Part shown: positions 46,337 through 58,270 of the stretch, piece after piece | Layout of the letters: each line of letters begins with the position of its first letter | Numbering within the stretch: the stretch's first letter is position 1 | Source: Mastigamoeba balamuthi | Taxonomy: Eukaryota; Evosea; Mastigamoebida; Mastigamoebidae | Assembly (NCBI GenBank): GCA_902651635.1 | Contig: CACRSC010000075.1 | Location: 294,816-358,815 of the forward strand | DNA: 64,000 nt | Reading direction: 5' to 3' | The notes under the pieces: generated by a model | The model's input: the letters and a program-made list of their open reading frames with translations, nothing else | Database searches by the model: none | Told to the model about the DNA's origin: nothing | Position numbers and translations under genes: made by a program

Positions 46337-49300
46337 ATGCTCCGCCTACTCGTCGCGGTGCTCCTTGTCGCTGCCGGCTCTCTGCCCGTCGCTGCTCGTG
46401 GCCCCTCGCCCCCGGACGGCCAGCGGAGCAGCGACGGTCCAGCGGACATTGTCGTCGGTCTCGCTGTGGGGCCCTCGCTGATGGAGCTCAGTGCAGCCGA
46501 GGGCTTCCGGGCGGCGATCACAGAGGCCCAAAGGATCACGCTGCTGCCCCTGAGGCTCGTCGAGCGCGCCTACACAGAGGAGGTACGTAGCGCTCCGCTG
46601 CACTGCACGTGTTTGTTCTGTTCTTTGCCGAGAATGGCGAGTCAGTTTCTCCCTGTTCTGGCCTCATTGTGCGCTTGCCGCTCTGTGCTGGTCGTCATCT
46701 GAGCTGTTGCCGGTATGGTGCTCCAGGAGGGGCCGCTCGGAGCTGTAGAGAGGCTCTTGGAGGCCGGGGCGTTCATGGTCGTCGGCCGGCCAGGAAACAC
46801 AGCAGCAGAATCCCATGTGCTGGCGCTGCTCAAGAAGCACAAGGTGCCGCTCGTGGGCATGATGTCCGGCAGCGAGAGCCTTCGCAAGATGGAGAACAAC
46901 ACCGCGAGGTTTCGACGCAGCAGCGGTGCGGCCGGACGACCACAGAGCTTCAAGCAAAATGGGGGGCACTTTACATACGCATCCGCAACTGAACTCAAAA
47001 ACGAACCCCAAACAAAAACGCACTAAACGAACAAAGCAGGAGGCGATGGCAACGACACGGTGGGCGGCGAGGTGGAGCTTCCTCTGGTGGTCACCATGCG
47101 CGGGTCTGTGGACGACGAAATTAACGGCATCCTGTCGGTGCTGAGCCAGGACTGGGAGATGCTCTCTCAGGTCTCGATGGTCGCAGAGACGACTCCGCTG
47201 GGCGTCCGAGCACTCCAGTACACCAACAGAGCCCTCTCCCTCTTCAACAGCAAGGGCCTGCTCTCCAACTACTCGTTCGAGCCCACGTGCGCCGCAGCTC
47301 TGCCTCCCTCATCGCAAGTGACTCAGAGATTCGCGCGGGATGGGATGCCAGAGGGGTGACGGACAGAGACATCGCACAGGCCGACCAGAGGCTGTTCGGA
47401 AGCAGAGAGAGGCAGCAGACGAACCTCATCATGTGCATGTCGCCAGAGACTACTGTTCAGTTCATTAAGTGGCTGGCCAGCAGCAACAGGTCGTCTGTGT
47501 TTGTGTTCTTGACGTCTTGGTCATCGGCCCTGGACGTCCGAATGGCCCTCGACAATCATACGAGAGCACAGATGGCCTCCAAGTCCATCACGCTGCACTT
47601 CACCCAGACGATGCCCTTCCCAACACCCAAGCGGGGCCAGCTCGCGCGGATGTCCCTGATCCGCAAGTTCAACAGTGCCAACGTGACCGCTCGGTCGCAC
47701 TCGGCGCTCGAGGGCTACCTGACGGGCTGGTTCATCTACGAGGTCGCCCAGAAAGCCGCAGCCCGCAACGGGCTGCCCCTGACACGCGCGTCCTTCCTCT
47801 ACACGATCTTCGTGGACGTGCGGACGTTCAACGTGCAGGGCATGACGCTGGGGCCCTACGGCGACGGCGGCATCAGCGGGGCTCTCTCGGGGCAGAGCAG
47901 GGAGGAGGCGTGCAACCAGGGCGTCCACGAGGTCTACATGATCGCCATCGACCCCGCGACCGGAGACGAGGTGCCGCTGCCAGGCGCGTCACTCAAGTTC
48001 GCGTGGTGCACGACGCCCAAGTGGTTCAACAGGTCCTCCATGACGTTCGTCGGGGCTGTCCTCGCGCCGGGCAACGACGGCGACGTGGTGGCGCACTCGG
48101 GATTTCTGGGGGCCGTGCAGAGCTTCAACTCGCAGTCCGCGACCTCTGTGGTGGTGCGGTCCGCGACTGCGAACATCACCAGGGCCGCGGAGCTGCTGAG
48201 CGAGAGCAGGACCGTCGTCGTCGTGAGCCCAACGTTGGAGAGCGCTGATTCCATGACGTTGTTGAAGAACTTCGCAGTTATCTCGCCGATGCCTGGGCTC
48301 TGGGCACTGCGCACTCCAGTCACAAAGTACGGGGGCACCGAATGTGGCCCAGCTCACACAGGTTCAGAAACCAGAGGATGATAAACATGTTCCCATCGTC
48401 CTACGACGAGGTACAAACGGCCATCGATTTCCTTCGGAACAGGAGCATCACCGAGTATGCTGTTATTGCAAATGATAACACCGCGTTCACCCAGGAGTGT
48501 GTAGAGCGTTTCATCTTTCTGACGAAACGGCAGGCATGTATTTCGTCGTCCGGCTCTAACTAAACAGAGTACATCAACAGAAAGATGTCAAAGTCGAAGT
48601 CGGAGTGATCGCACAGAGCTATGTACAGAATCATTCCCGCGAATTCGATGCATTCGTCATCCTCGGGGGCTCCTTCGATCCGCGTGCAGTCGACTGCAAG
48701 AAATCAATCCTGCTCTTCAACTCCAGAGTGTCGTGGCCTCTGCGCAAGGGCAGTGTGAACGCTATGAACAACACCTACCGCCTCAGCGTGTTCCCTTCAT
48801 CCGCCTTCTTCGCCACATCGTCTTCTCTGCGCACTGAGTTCAATGCCTGGGTGGCGTCCGACGACAACCGAGGGCTGTCGTTCAGAAGCTTCTTTGTGGG
48901 AAAGTTTCTAGGACTTGTCATCAGTAAGGCGAGACAGATGACCAGCAAGACCATCACAGCGGATGACGTGGTCAATGCCGTGTACGAGCAGAGCGTTTTC
49001 AACATCGACGGCGTCAGAATCGGACCCTTTCACCGAAGAAGGAGCTCCCCACGGGACAACTGCAACCAGGGGCTCAACTCTGTTTACGTGTTCAAGGGTG
49101 CACTCGACAAAGAGCAAGTGTTCGAATTCGGCGGTGGCCGCTGCGGGTGGGCCTACGTCCTCGAAGCCAGAAACACTCCCCGGAGCACGACCTTCGGACT
49201 CAGCGTGGGACTGAGCATAGGCCTCGGAGCTGTCTTTGTCATCTGTGTGACTATAGTGTCGTTCGTCATTTGGAGATCCGTGCGTCATCAATTGCCAATG

Positions 49301-50679
49301 CCTTGTGCTGTTGATGGGCACTGAAAGGGCCTGAGGGCAGAGAAGAGTGGAGTTCTTCAACATCCGCAAGGGAGAACTCGAACTTGGAAAGTGCATGGGC
49401 CACGGGCGAGTCGGGTCTATCTACCTGGCCGACTGGCACGGGACGACAGTGGCGGTGCGGGTGATCGACAAGAAGGCGACGCCCAAGGAGGACCAGCGGC
49501 TGATCAAGGAGGAGGTGCTGCTGCTGCACAAGCACCACCACCCCAACCTCCTCATGCTCATGGGCTTCTGCGAGACCAATACTGAGCTCCTCGTCGTCAC
49601 CGAGTTCATGGAGGGCGGCACTCTGGCCGACTACCTTGCAAGAGGGAAGCCATTCATCCAGATCTATTCACTGATCTCGATGGCATTCGTTCGTGTGTAT
49701 GGATACAAATTCAGCACCACTCATTCCCCTCTCGGCGCAGGATGTGCTCAAGGGAATTGCGTACCTGCACTCGTGCAAGCCACCCATTGTCCACGGCAGC
49801 ATCTCCACCCACAACCTTCTCGTGAGAAATGCCATCGCAAAGACAGAACAGTAACAACCGCTTCTCCAGATCGATGGCCAGGGGACAGTGAAGGTGTCCG
49901 ACCTGTGGTACAGCAACAAGAGAGGTGCGTTCTCGTCGGGTAGCACAAGGAATCTCTGCAGAGCAGCGTGGCAACCGCCAGAGGTGATTGCTGGGACAAT
50001 ACTGACGCCAGCGACCGACGTCTACGCCTTCGGAATAGTCCTCTGGGAGCTCATCGCTCCCCCCGACTTGACCATGTCCTCCTCTGTTGCTTTTACCACG
50101 TCTGGGACTCCTTCGGCCAACTCGAGCAGCACACCAACACCGTGCGCAACCCCAAAGATCTCCAGCGTTGTCGTTTGTTGTGCCGGGGATGTGCAGCGCT
50201 GCATGAAACTCGGGCCACCAGAGATCCCCCCAGGCATGTCGCCCGAGGTGGCCGACCTTCTAGAGAGGTGCTGGTATTCGCAGCCCGAGCGGCGACCCTC
50301 GGTTTTCCAGATCCTGCGCAACTGGCCCACCACCTTTGCTGTGAGCCAAAACGCCTTGAGACCTTTGTTTTCTTCTGTCTCACGCCCGCCTGTCCCACTG
50401 CAGTCGCTGGGCAAGTTCGAGATACCGCAGGACTTGGCAGATCCTGTGGGCGAGGGTGAGAAGCTGCCTGCGCTGCAAGAACAGAAGCCGAGCACCGCCC
50501 TTGGCAACAACGACAACGGGGGGTACGCCGACAATATGGACGACGTGGAGACGACGATGGCGTCGTTCATGCCCGTCAGTAAGTGCTCCGACGCTCTTCA
50601 GCGGCCACAGGTCACCGGGGCAGACATTAGTGTCATAATGCGCCAGGAGTTGCACACAGCTCAGCCAGCAAGAGTCTGA
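46337..50679 (+). CDS. Receptor pseudokinase I
   Basis: Exons 46337-46582, 46727-46925, 47040-47286, 47352-48326, 48377-48533, 48581-49279, 49341-49688, 49741-49821, 49870-50340, 50404-50679; about 1,232 residues. Signal peptide LLVAVLLVAAGSLPVAA. Flytrap 1 has HSALEGYLTGWFIYEVAQKA and GPYGDGGISG. In flytrap 2 the usual CCNQGL is DNCNQGLNSVYVF, so one of the paired Cys is lost. The pseudokinase keeps GHGRVGSIY, VAVRVIDKK, VHGSISTHN and VSDLWYSNKRG. The exon 5/6 join needs either a GC donor (CAG|GCATGT, 47-nt intron) or an implausible 32-nt GT-AG intron. The tail reads SFMPVSKCSDALQRP. Confidence 0.85.
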
Positions 50680-50792
50680 TACAAAGACCGGGCACACAGC
50701 AAAGAATGCCAAGAAGTGTGCAGAATCGTGAACTGCTTCAGATTCTGTCAAGGCAGATGAGCCTGCCCCTCCTGCGAAACAACCCCATCATT

Positions 50793-50828
50793 GTCCAAAC
50801 TGAAAAACTTTGTTTTTCGGGTTTGGAC
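50793..50828 (+). other. Near-perfect hairpin downstream of gene I
   Basis: GTCCAAAC, one mismatch, GAAAAAC, loop TTT, GTTTTTC, then GTTTGGAC: 8 and 7 bp stems with a T/GG internal mismatch, starting 114 bases after the gene I stop codon. It could act in 3'-end processing or mark the edge of the AT-rich island. Confidence 0.5.
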
Positions 50829-51171
50829 ACTTGCGTTCCATAGGAGTTTCAGATTTATGCGAGAGGGAAGGCTGTTTTGCCATCTGGGTTTCAAAAAACA
50901 ATCTGTTACTCGAAAATGGACCTCACAAAACCGGGGAAATGCAAAAACGCACAAAAATGTGTTATTGGCGTGTTAAAGTGAACGTTTATTACACAGATGA
51001 AGTCCTGTCGCCAAGACCCAACCTTCCCTGCACCAACCCACGTATGAGGACGGCAATGGCCTCTTGAACTTCTTGCTTATGATGTCAAATCAGGGCATGA
51101 AGCCAAGGTAGTGTGCGGGAAGTCTGTTCACCTCAGAAGTCCAGGCATTCCAGCGGACTCAGAAACCTTAT

Positions 51172-51436
51172 TCACAACAGATGCTTTCTTTGTTTCTTTT
51201 TGAGGTAAAGAAATTTCAGGTCCATAAGGTTGTTGGAAGTAAGAGTGAGAACAGAGAAATCAATGCACACAGAAAATTTCTTTACCTCAGCACCATTCCT
51301 CTTTTCTGAAAGAATACTGATAACATCATTAAAACCGAAAGATCTTACCAATCACATCAACCACTGAAAGCTTAACTTCACTAAGCTTTTCATCTGGAAG
51401 GACCTTGTCAATCAGATGTTCAAGATAACCTATCAT
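51172..51436 (-). CDS. Possible short spliced gene of unknown function in the AT-rich island
   Basis: ATG at 51436 opens a frame to 51349; a 43-nt candidate intron (GTAAGATC ... TTCTTTCAG, 51348-51306) joins it in phase to 51305-51172, ending in TGA: 73 residues. The translation is hydrophilic with mixed Lys, Glu, Val and Leu (DEKLSEVKLSVVDVI, FSVCIDFSVLTLTSNNLMDL) and reads like real protein, but no family is recognised. Codons end in A or T, unlike neighbouring genes. The donor GTAAG is canonical, unlike the GTGCG common elsewhere here. An acceptor-like AACAG just before the ATG, and another minus-strand open segment at 51699-51508, suggest more exons upstream. It may be a gene fragment. 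Confidence 0.3.
51201..51289. repeat. 16-bp perfect inverted repeat
   Basis: TGAGGTAAAGAAATTT at 51201-51216 and its exact complement at 51274-51289, separated by 57 bp. Both arms fall inside the second exon of the putative minus-strand gene. Confidence 0.6.
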
Positions 51437-51927
51437 TTCTGTTTATATTCTTACTTTCTATTTATTCCGAGTTCCTTAACAGCTCAGCTTCACAGATATA
51501 AACATTAAGAATATTCAAAGCTGATATCCACCGGAAAACAGATAGGAAGTGAAGAGGATAAAGGGTCTATAAACACCGAAGTCAATGTGGTATCAGCAGA
51601 TGAGAAATATGAAAGTTCATCATTACAGCCATGAAGATCCATAAATATCTTTATGGTATATTTCCGTGAGTAAATTTTGTACGAATCATCGTAACACATG
51701 GTTTGGTGTTCATTTCCAAATAAGCAGCAATCGTGATGTTAACAACGGGATCAGTCGATTGTTTTGTATCAGCAATTTGCTGTTAGGAGTACTGACAGTT
51801 GTTCTCTATTAAGAAGCGGTACCCGAACCACCAGGTGTCCCAGGAAATCACCTAGAGAATCACATTTTCAAAACCCAATGCCGCAGCACAGCGGGCGCCG
51901 TGTTGCTTGTGCTGCTCTGACCCCCCT

Positions 51928-54900
51928 ATGCATGCACTTCGCTCTCTTTGTTCCTGCCGCTCTGGTGCTCTGTGCCACCCTCGCGAGGACAAGTGCGCGT
52001 TCGTTGTCGTAGGGAAGCCCGGAACAAGCGCAGCAGAGGGCGCCGTGGTGCAGCTGCTCGGGAATCACAGTGTGCCCCTCGTCGGCCCCATGTCTGGCAG
52101 CGAGGACCTGCGCAACGTATCCCGGCATGTCGCCATGTTCACTAGAAACGGTACGCGAACATTCCCTGTCCTGGCGACACCGTTTATGACAGAAAATTCG
52201 GGTGGTGTTGCATAATGCGGCAGGGAGGGAGGTCACCCTGCCCGTGGTGGTGAACATCAGGGCCTCTACGGCCGACGAGATGAACATCGTGCTTTCGATG
52301 ATGTGCAGCGACTGGGAGTCAATCGCGTTCGTGTCGCTGGTGGCGCAGGACTCGCCTGTGGGCCGGTGGGCGCTCAGCTACCTCAACAAATCCATCTCGT
52401 TCCTCAACCGCTCGGCCGCGCTGCTGTCCTACTATCTCTTCCGGTCTATGTGAGTCACGGACCGCAGCTCAGTGCTGACGAGCGATGCCAGGACTGAGCC
52501 CGAGGGCGAGCTCGCGCAGGCGGAGAGCGCAGTGTTTGCGAGCACGAGAGCAAGGCCACAGGTGCTCATCGTGTGCACAGCGCCCAACGCGACAAAGTAC
52601 TTCGTCAGGCGGCTGGCCCAGAAGCAGCAGAACATCCGGGTGTTCCTGCTGTCGTGGACGTCGGCGGCGGACCTCAGCAGGGGCACATCGCCAGATCTCA
52701 AGGAGCTACTGCTGAGGAACAACATCAGGCTGTTCTTCACGCAGAGCATGCCCTTCCCGTCGCCTCCTGCTGAGCGACTCGCACGGTCGTCGTCGCTGAT
52801 CCAGAAGTTCAGCGCAGCAAACACGTCGCTCAAGTCACACTCGGCGCTCGAGGGCTACCTGACAGGCTGGTTCATCTACGAGGCAGCGCAGGAGGCGGCC
52901 ACCCGTAACGGGCTTCCCATCACGCGCGGGGACTTCCTCCATACGATTTTCGTTGACGCCCGCACGTTCAACGTTCTGGGTGTGACGCTGGGGCCCTACG
53001 GCGTCGGAACCGTCGGTGGAGCCTCTGCGATGCAGAGCAAGCTCGACGAGTGCAACCAGGGCATTCACGAGGTCTACATCACGAGGTTCGACCCGTCCAG
53101 CGGGCTGCAGCCCGTGCCGGGCAGGTCCATCAAGTTCCCGGGGTGCAGTTCGCCCCGGTGGTACATGCGTCACGCAGTGACCGTAGTGGGGCTCGCCATC
53201 GAGCCCGGCAGCAGGGAGGACCTGCTGACACAGAAGGGAGTCGTGGCATCGATACAGGACTTCAGCACGGACGGCACCGATACAGTTGTGGTGCGTTCTG
53301 CAGTTGGGAATCTCAGCCACGCCAGAGGCGACCTGGATGCCAGCGGGGTCATTGGGGTTATGTGCCCAAGGCTGAAAAGTCCCGGTTTGGTCGCTCCTTT
53401 CAAGGACTTTGCCCTGTTCTCTCCGATGCCGGGGTACTGGCGTCTGCGCCACCCGTTCAACAGGTGCGAAGATCTTGTCGCAGTGTATCTCTCACCAGAT
53501 CCTCGTGGATGTACAGGAGAGTCATCAACCTGTTCCCTTCGTCGTATGATGAGATGGCTGCTGCACTGTCCTTTTTCAGAGGCTACTCCAACGTGCGCGT
53601 CAGTAAAGTGGCTGTTCTGAAGAACGATAAGACTGAATACACTGACGAATGCTTCACCAATGGGAAAGACTATTGGAGTCGGAAACTCAACACGTCCAGG
53701 CCAGGCGAATACCAAAGGGTATGTTGTGTGGCCCTCTGTTCCCCATCGACTTAGTTTTTCACAGAGAGTGGTCTTCACTTTCCTCAAATACGACGGAGAG
53801 AGAGCAGAGGATGTAGTTCGCAGGAACGAATTCGATGGTTACATAATCCTAGGGGGAACCTTCAACTCCTCCTTGGTCGAAGGCGTCACCTCAATACGGC
53901 TGTTAAACTCGGAAGTGATATCGCTTCAGGCCAGTCAGCTCTCTTCCGACTTCACTGCCTTCAAGTTCACATACCGCCTGAGCGTTTCACCCCCGTACAC
54001 CAGATTTGCTCCGACCTCCACCACTCGCATGGAATATGATGAATTCGTGGCGTCAGAAGACCGCGACGAGCTGTCGTTCAGGAGCTTCTTCGTGGGCAAG
54101 TTCCTGGAGCAGGTCATCAGTCTGGCAAAGCAGAGTCACCGCGACAGGAATCTGACAGCCGACGACCTCATCGATGCAGTGTACCATAGGGGTGGGTTCA
54201 TGATCGACAACGTCAGGGTAGGTACGTTCATGGACAGCTGCACGGACCCGCGGTACTGCTGCAACCAGGGGCGCAATACTGTATACGTTCTCCAGGGGAG
54301 TGAGAGTATCTACACGTATTACACAGGAGACTGTGGCCGAGTGTACATCCCAGATCCTGCCTATAAGACCGAGCAGCAGGAACTAGGTCTGGGACTGGGT
54401 ATTGGCCTTGGATGTGCTCTCGTTCTCTGTACAGCAGCCCTGTCGTTGGTAATCTGGGCCAAGGTACTCCTGGAATAAGATCACAACACTCAAAACCTCG
54501 CTTAGAAGAGGGCAGTTGAATTCCTGAACATCCAGAGGGGAGAACTCGAGCTGGGACATCGCCTTGGACAGGGACAATACGGTGCGATGTACATGGCGGA
54601 CTGGCACGGGACAACAGTGGCGGTGCGGGTGATCGACAAAAAGGCAACGCCCAAGGAGGACCAGCAGCTGATCAAGGAGGAGGTGCTGCTGCTGCACAAG
54701 CACCACCACCCCAACCTCCTCATGCTCATGGGCTACTGCGAGACCCGAAACGAGATATTTGTTGTCACCGAGTTCATGGAGGGCGGAACTCTGGCTGAAT
54801 ACCTCAGAAGGGACAGGCAGTTAGTCAGTCCACTCACTCTTATCTCTCTGGCATTTGTATGGTTCCACGTTCGTCTTCATTCTCACACATGAATAGGACG

Positions 54901-55793
54901 TTTTGAAGGGGATTGCGTACCTGCACTCATGCAAGCCGCCAATTGTCCATGGCAGCATCTGCACTCATAACCTTTTTGTACGAGTTGTCGGGTCTTTCTG
55001 CATGCACTCAGACAGTATTCAGATGGACGGAGAAGGGAACGTGAAGGTCTCGGATCTGTGGTACAGTAAACAGAGAGGAACGCTGTCTTCATCTGGTCGG
55101 GGCAGTAGGGCACTTAGAAGGACAGCTTGGCAACCACCAGAGATCATGGCTGGGACAATAATGACGCCAGCCACTGATGTCTACGCCTTCGGCATTGTCC
55201 TCTGGGAGCTCATTGCACCAAGCGAGATGACTCAGTCGTCTTCAGCCTCGACCTCCACGAGTGTTTCTGACGCGCAGTCAGCAGGGCAGCCCATGCCCAT
55301 CGTGCCTTCCAGTCCAAATAGGGCCTCCACACTTTTTGGCTTCGACATGCAGCTCCAGTGCAGTCCCCCAGAGATGCCGCCCAATGTGTCGCCAGAGGTC
55401 GCTGGCCTTCTGGAGCACTGCTGGCAGACGCAGCCCGAGAGGCGTCCCTCCATCTTCCAGATCCTGCGCAACTGGCCCACAACCTTCGCTGTGCGAGGTC
55501 TCCTTTTGCCCACATGCCCTGACCTGTGGGTGCAGTCTCTTGGCGATTTCGAAGTGCCCAAGGACCTGGACATAGAATCGCCATCGTGTGCAGCTGGAGT
55601 GCTCTCGTGCCACTCGAGCGACAGCTTCAACAGCGGCGCGAAGCAGTCGGTCGCTGACCAGATTGACGCCGTCTCGATGCTCTCGTTCGTACCGGTCCAC
55701 GCAGGCTCGGATGCCCTGCAGACACCTCAAGGGACAGAGCGGCGTCTGTCCGTGGCCAACGGCCCTCAGGGGGCTCAGCCTGCGACACAGTAG
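51928..55793 (+). CDS. Receptor pseudokinase J with deleted 5' end (possible young pseudogene)
   Basis: Homology to the family starts abruptly at 51985 in mid-exon 2 (EDKCAFVVVGKPG). Exon 1's first strand, intron 1 and the start of exon 2 are missing. A good signal-peptide frame (ATG 51932, MHFALFVPAALVLCATLA) ends in a different frame from the receptor; ATG 51928 is in the receptor frame but gives no signal peptide. This looks like an internal deletion fusing exon 1 to exon 2. All later exons are intact: to 52150, 52224-52449, 52492-53463, 53517-53718, 53765-54463, 54506-54856, 54897-54977, 55023-55490, 55536-55793. Flytrap 1 has GPYGVGTVGG, flytrap 2 YCCNQGRNTVYVL; the pseudokinase has GQGQYGAMY, VAVRVIDKK, VHGSICTHN and VSDLWYSKQRG; the tail SFVPVHAGSDALQTP. 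Transport to the surface is doubtful. Confidence 0.75.
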
Positions 55794-56251
55794 AGAGCAA
55801 CATGTGACCCGCCTTACGAGTAATCTGCCTTGCTTGGTTGCGCCCACATTGGGCGTCTGGTGCTGATGTTAACGTGTTTTTCTGAATCAAACGCCTGTGA
55901 AGTGCACAACAGGTGCGGGTCGTGACATAAAACCACGCGAAATTTCCCTCGGTTACACCACAGAAAGAAAATGTGCAGTCGACCACCTGTGCAATCGGGA
56001 ACCTTCTTGCTGTTGGGCTCCTCAACCGGCCCGCTTCACAGCGCGGCTGTGCCTCAGGGAGAATCCACACCGATGGAACTGCACCTTCTTTTTCCGGGAT
56101 CTTTCTCCTGTATTGTGCACCGCAGACCCTTTCTGACGCCTTTATTTTCGCTTTGATCAGCAGTGCTGGGAGGAGCCCAACGCCCAAGAGGTTTCGGCGG
56201 GGACGCCTGCAAAAACGCGTGAGACGCGCCAGAAACGATCGCGCAGAGCAA
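55794..56251. other. Intergenic region J to SLC35F6-like gene
   Basis: 458 bp with no recognised gene; it should hold the J 3' UTR and the transporter promoter. A long minus-strand frame over this area is antisense to the transporter and is not supported. Confidence 0.45.
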
Positions 56252-57660
56252 ATGACCGGAGGCCTGACGCTCAAGGGCGGCCTGCTGGAGATCGGGATGC
56301 TGGTGTCGGGCGCTGTCAGCACTCTCTTCGTCAAGGCGCAGGACAACAGCCGCGCCCGGGGCTGGGGCGGCGAGGAGCACGCCTTCGAGCACCCCTGGAC
56401 CCAGTCCCTCTTCATGTTCTTGGGTGCGTTCTGCGTTCTCCCCTCCCCCTTCCTGCGCAAACGCTGACACGAATGCGCGGCAGCCGAGTCGCTGTGCCTC
56501 TCGGTGTATCTCGTGACGCGGTGCGTCTCGGGGCGGAAGAGGAAGCAGTCGGGAACGACAGAAGAGAAGCCACAGACGTTCCTGGAGACGTTCCCGCCGA
56601 TATTGGCGCTGCCCGCTGTGCTCGACATGTTCGGCAACAGCATCTCCAGCATCGGGCTGCTCTACTGCAACGCCTCTGTGTGGCAGATGCTGCGCGGCTC
56701 CTGCATCATCTTTGTCACCGTCCTCGCCGTACGCGTTACCGTTCACGTGCCGTCTTAATAAAAAAAAACCCGGATGCGCGGGGCGACTCACAACTGCACG
56801 TGAACCTTCAGAGAATTTTCTTCAGGCGCAAGCCCCCGATGTACCGCATCCTGGCCCTCGCGATCAGCATCTGCGGGCTCATCCTCGTGGGACTCTCCAA
56901 CGTGCTCAGCGCCATGCACAGCGGGGGCGGGTCCGGGGCCGCGGAGTCGGCGTCCGGGAGCTCCAGCGACGTGGAGGGGAGCGGGGCCACGGCGGCGTGG
57001 AAGACCATCGTGGGCATCGTGCTCGTCATCTTCTCGCAGCTGATCAACGCCAGCCAGATCACCCTCGAGGAGACGCTCCTCAAGAAGCGCGGCCTGGCGC
57101 CGCTGCAGGTCGTCGCGATGGAGGGCGTTTTCGGCACCATCATCATCTCGCTCGTCGTGCTGCCCATCGTCTACTTCATCCCCGGTGGCAACCCGAGCTC
57201 CATGAAGCGCGGGTCCTACGACAATTCCATCGACGCGTTCATGATGCTCGGCAACAACGGGGCGCTGCTGGGTTTCGTGCTGGGCTACATCATCTGCTGC
57301 TCGGTGTTCAACTTCCTCGCGCAGAACGTCACCAAGTACCTCACGGGCTCGCACTACGCGCTCATCGACGCCTGCCGCAGCATCATCGTCTGGGCTTGGC
57401 AGCTGCTGGCCTACTACTGCATCAACAAGCGGTTCGGAGAGGAGTGGACCAAGTACTCAGGGCTGCAGGTCGCGGGGTTCGTGCTGCTGAGCGCGGGAAC
57501 CGCCATCTTCAACGGCATCCCCAAGCTGCCGGGCTTCTCCTACGAGGAGGAGCAGCCCGAGACCCGCGAGAGCGAGACGGCGGTCACTGTGGACCCCAGC
57601 TCCGAGAAGTGGAGCGACGTGGAGCTCGGAGACAACCCTGCCAAGACGGAAGGGGACTGA
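56252..57660 (+). CDS. SLC35F6: SLC35F6-like drug/metabolite-superfamily transporter
   Basis: Multi-pass membrane protein of 421 residues in three exons: 56252-56423, 56484-56728, 56812-57660. It starts TLKGGLLEIGMLVSGAVSTL, then EHAFEHPWTQSLFMFLG, parallel to the human SLC35F6 EHSFQHPFLQAVGMFLG. Other shared blocks are LPAVLDMFGNSISSIGL, WQMLRGSCIIFVTVLA, QLINASQITLEETLLKK, VVAMEGVFG and ALIDACRSIIVWAWQL. About ten hydrophobic segments fit the EamA/nucleotide-sugar-transporter fold. SLC35F6 in animals sits in lysosomal or mitochondrial membranes, but its substrate is not established, so only the family is assigned. The acidic C-terminus (ETRESETAVTVDPSSEKW) faces the cytosol by family topology. 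A second copy starts at 63908 beyond receptor K. Confidence 0.88.
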
Positions 57661-58270
57661 AGGTCATGTTTTCGCTCCAATTGCCTCCGCAGGAGCACAG
57701 AAGCAGCTGCAATGGGCACTATCACTTTTTCGGAGGTATCAATTGTGCATCTGCAGGGAGCGGCCCCAGCGCCAAAGAGAAAACCATGTATCCGGGAGAA
57801 GAAAGGGTTCGTGCGAGGCATCTTGATTTGATTTGCCCGAGAGAAGAAAATGGTCTTCCTCGCTGTTGTTTTCTCCGGTGCGTCTGTCATCCAAGGACTC
57901 CAAACGACATCGGTGAGGTTACTCGTGATACGACCAAAGCTTCCGTGGTCTAGTTGCTCAGGTGCACTCAAAGCAAGCCCCCGAAATGGAGAGCCCAATC
58001 CGAGTTGCCCAGAAAGGGGGTGAGGAAAAGGTGGACAGAAAAATAAAGAAAAATGCCATCGCGGCGCAGTGAGCGGGGGGAAGTGCCCATGGTCATAGTG
58101 GATAAGGTCTTGCACAGAGAGGCACGTAGCAAGGCGTCGCAGCATCGCGAGACATTTCCTGACGGGCTGAATCGGGTGAAGCACCTTTTCTCGGTGCCCT
58201 GAGTCTCCCACTCGATCAGCCACTTTCTTTTTCCAGCAGCCATCAGCCAAGGAGGTGTTGAGCGTCCACC
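57661..58270. other. Intergenic region SLC35F6-like gene to receptor K
   Basis: 610 bp. AATAAA at 58042-58047 may be a distal poly(A) signal for the transporter. The shared receptor upstream motif was not found before K. The K start lies in GCGTCCACCATG, a good initiation context. Confidence 0.45.

Larger units (their letters stand above)
50780..51880. other. AT-richer island upstream of gene J
   Basis: About 1.1 kb whose base composition is plainly lower in GC than the rest of the window, with A/T runs and few CpG. It contains a strong hairpin (50793-50828), a 16-bp perfect inverted repeat (51201-51216 and 51274-51289) and minus-strand open segments (51172-51436, 51508-51699). No terminal repeats or target-site duplication could be recognised at the edges, so insertion is not proven. 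It may be transferred DNA, an unrecognised mobile element relic, or unusually AT-rich intergenic DNA. Confidence 0.5.

Noticed and set aside
50780-51880. Transposon or virus-derived insertion as the explanation of the AT-rich island
   Set aside because: No terminal repeats, target-site duplication, transposase, reverse transcriptase or capsid-like frame could be recognised; left as unexplained composition.
56054-56791. Long minus-strand frame over the SLC35F6-like 5' exons
   Set aside because: It opposes three well-supported transporter exons and is low-complexity translation of GC-rich DNA.
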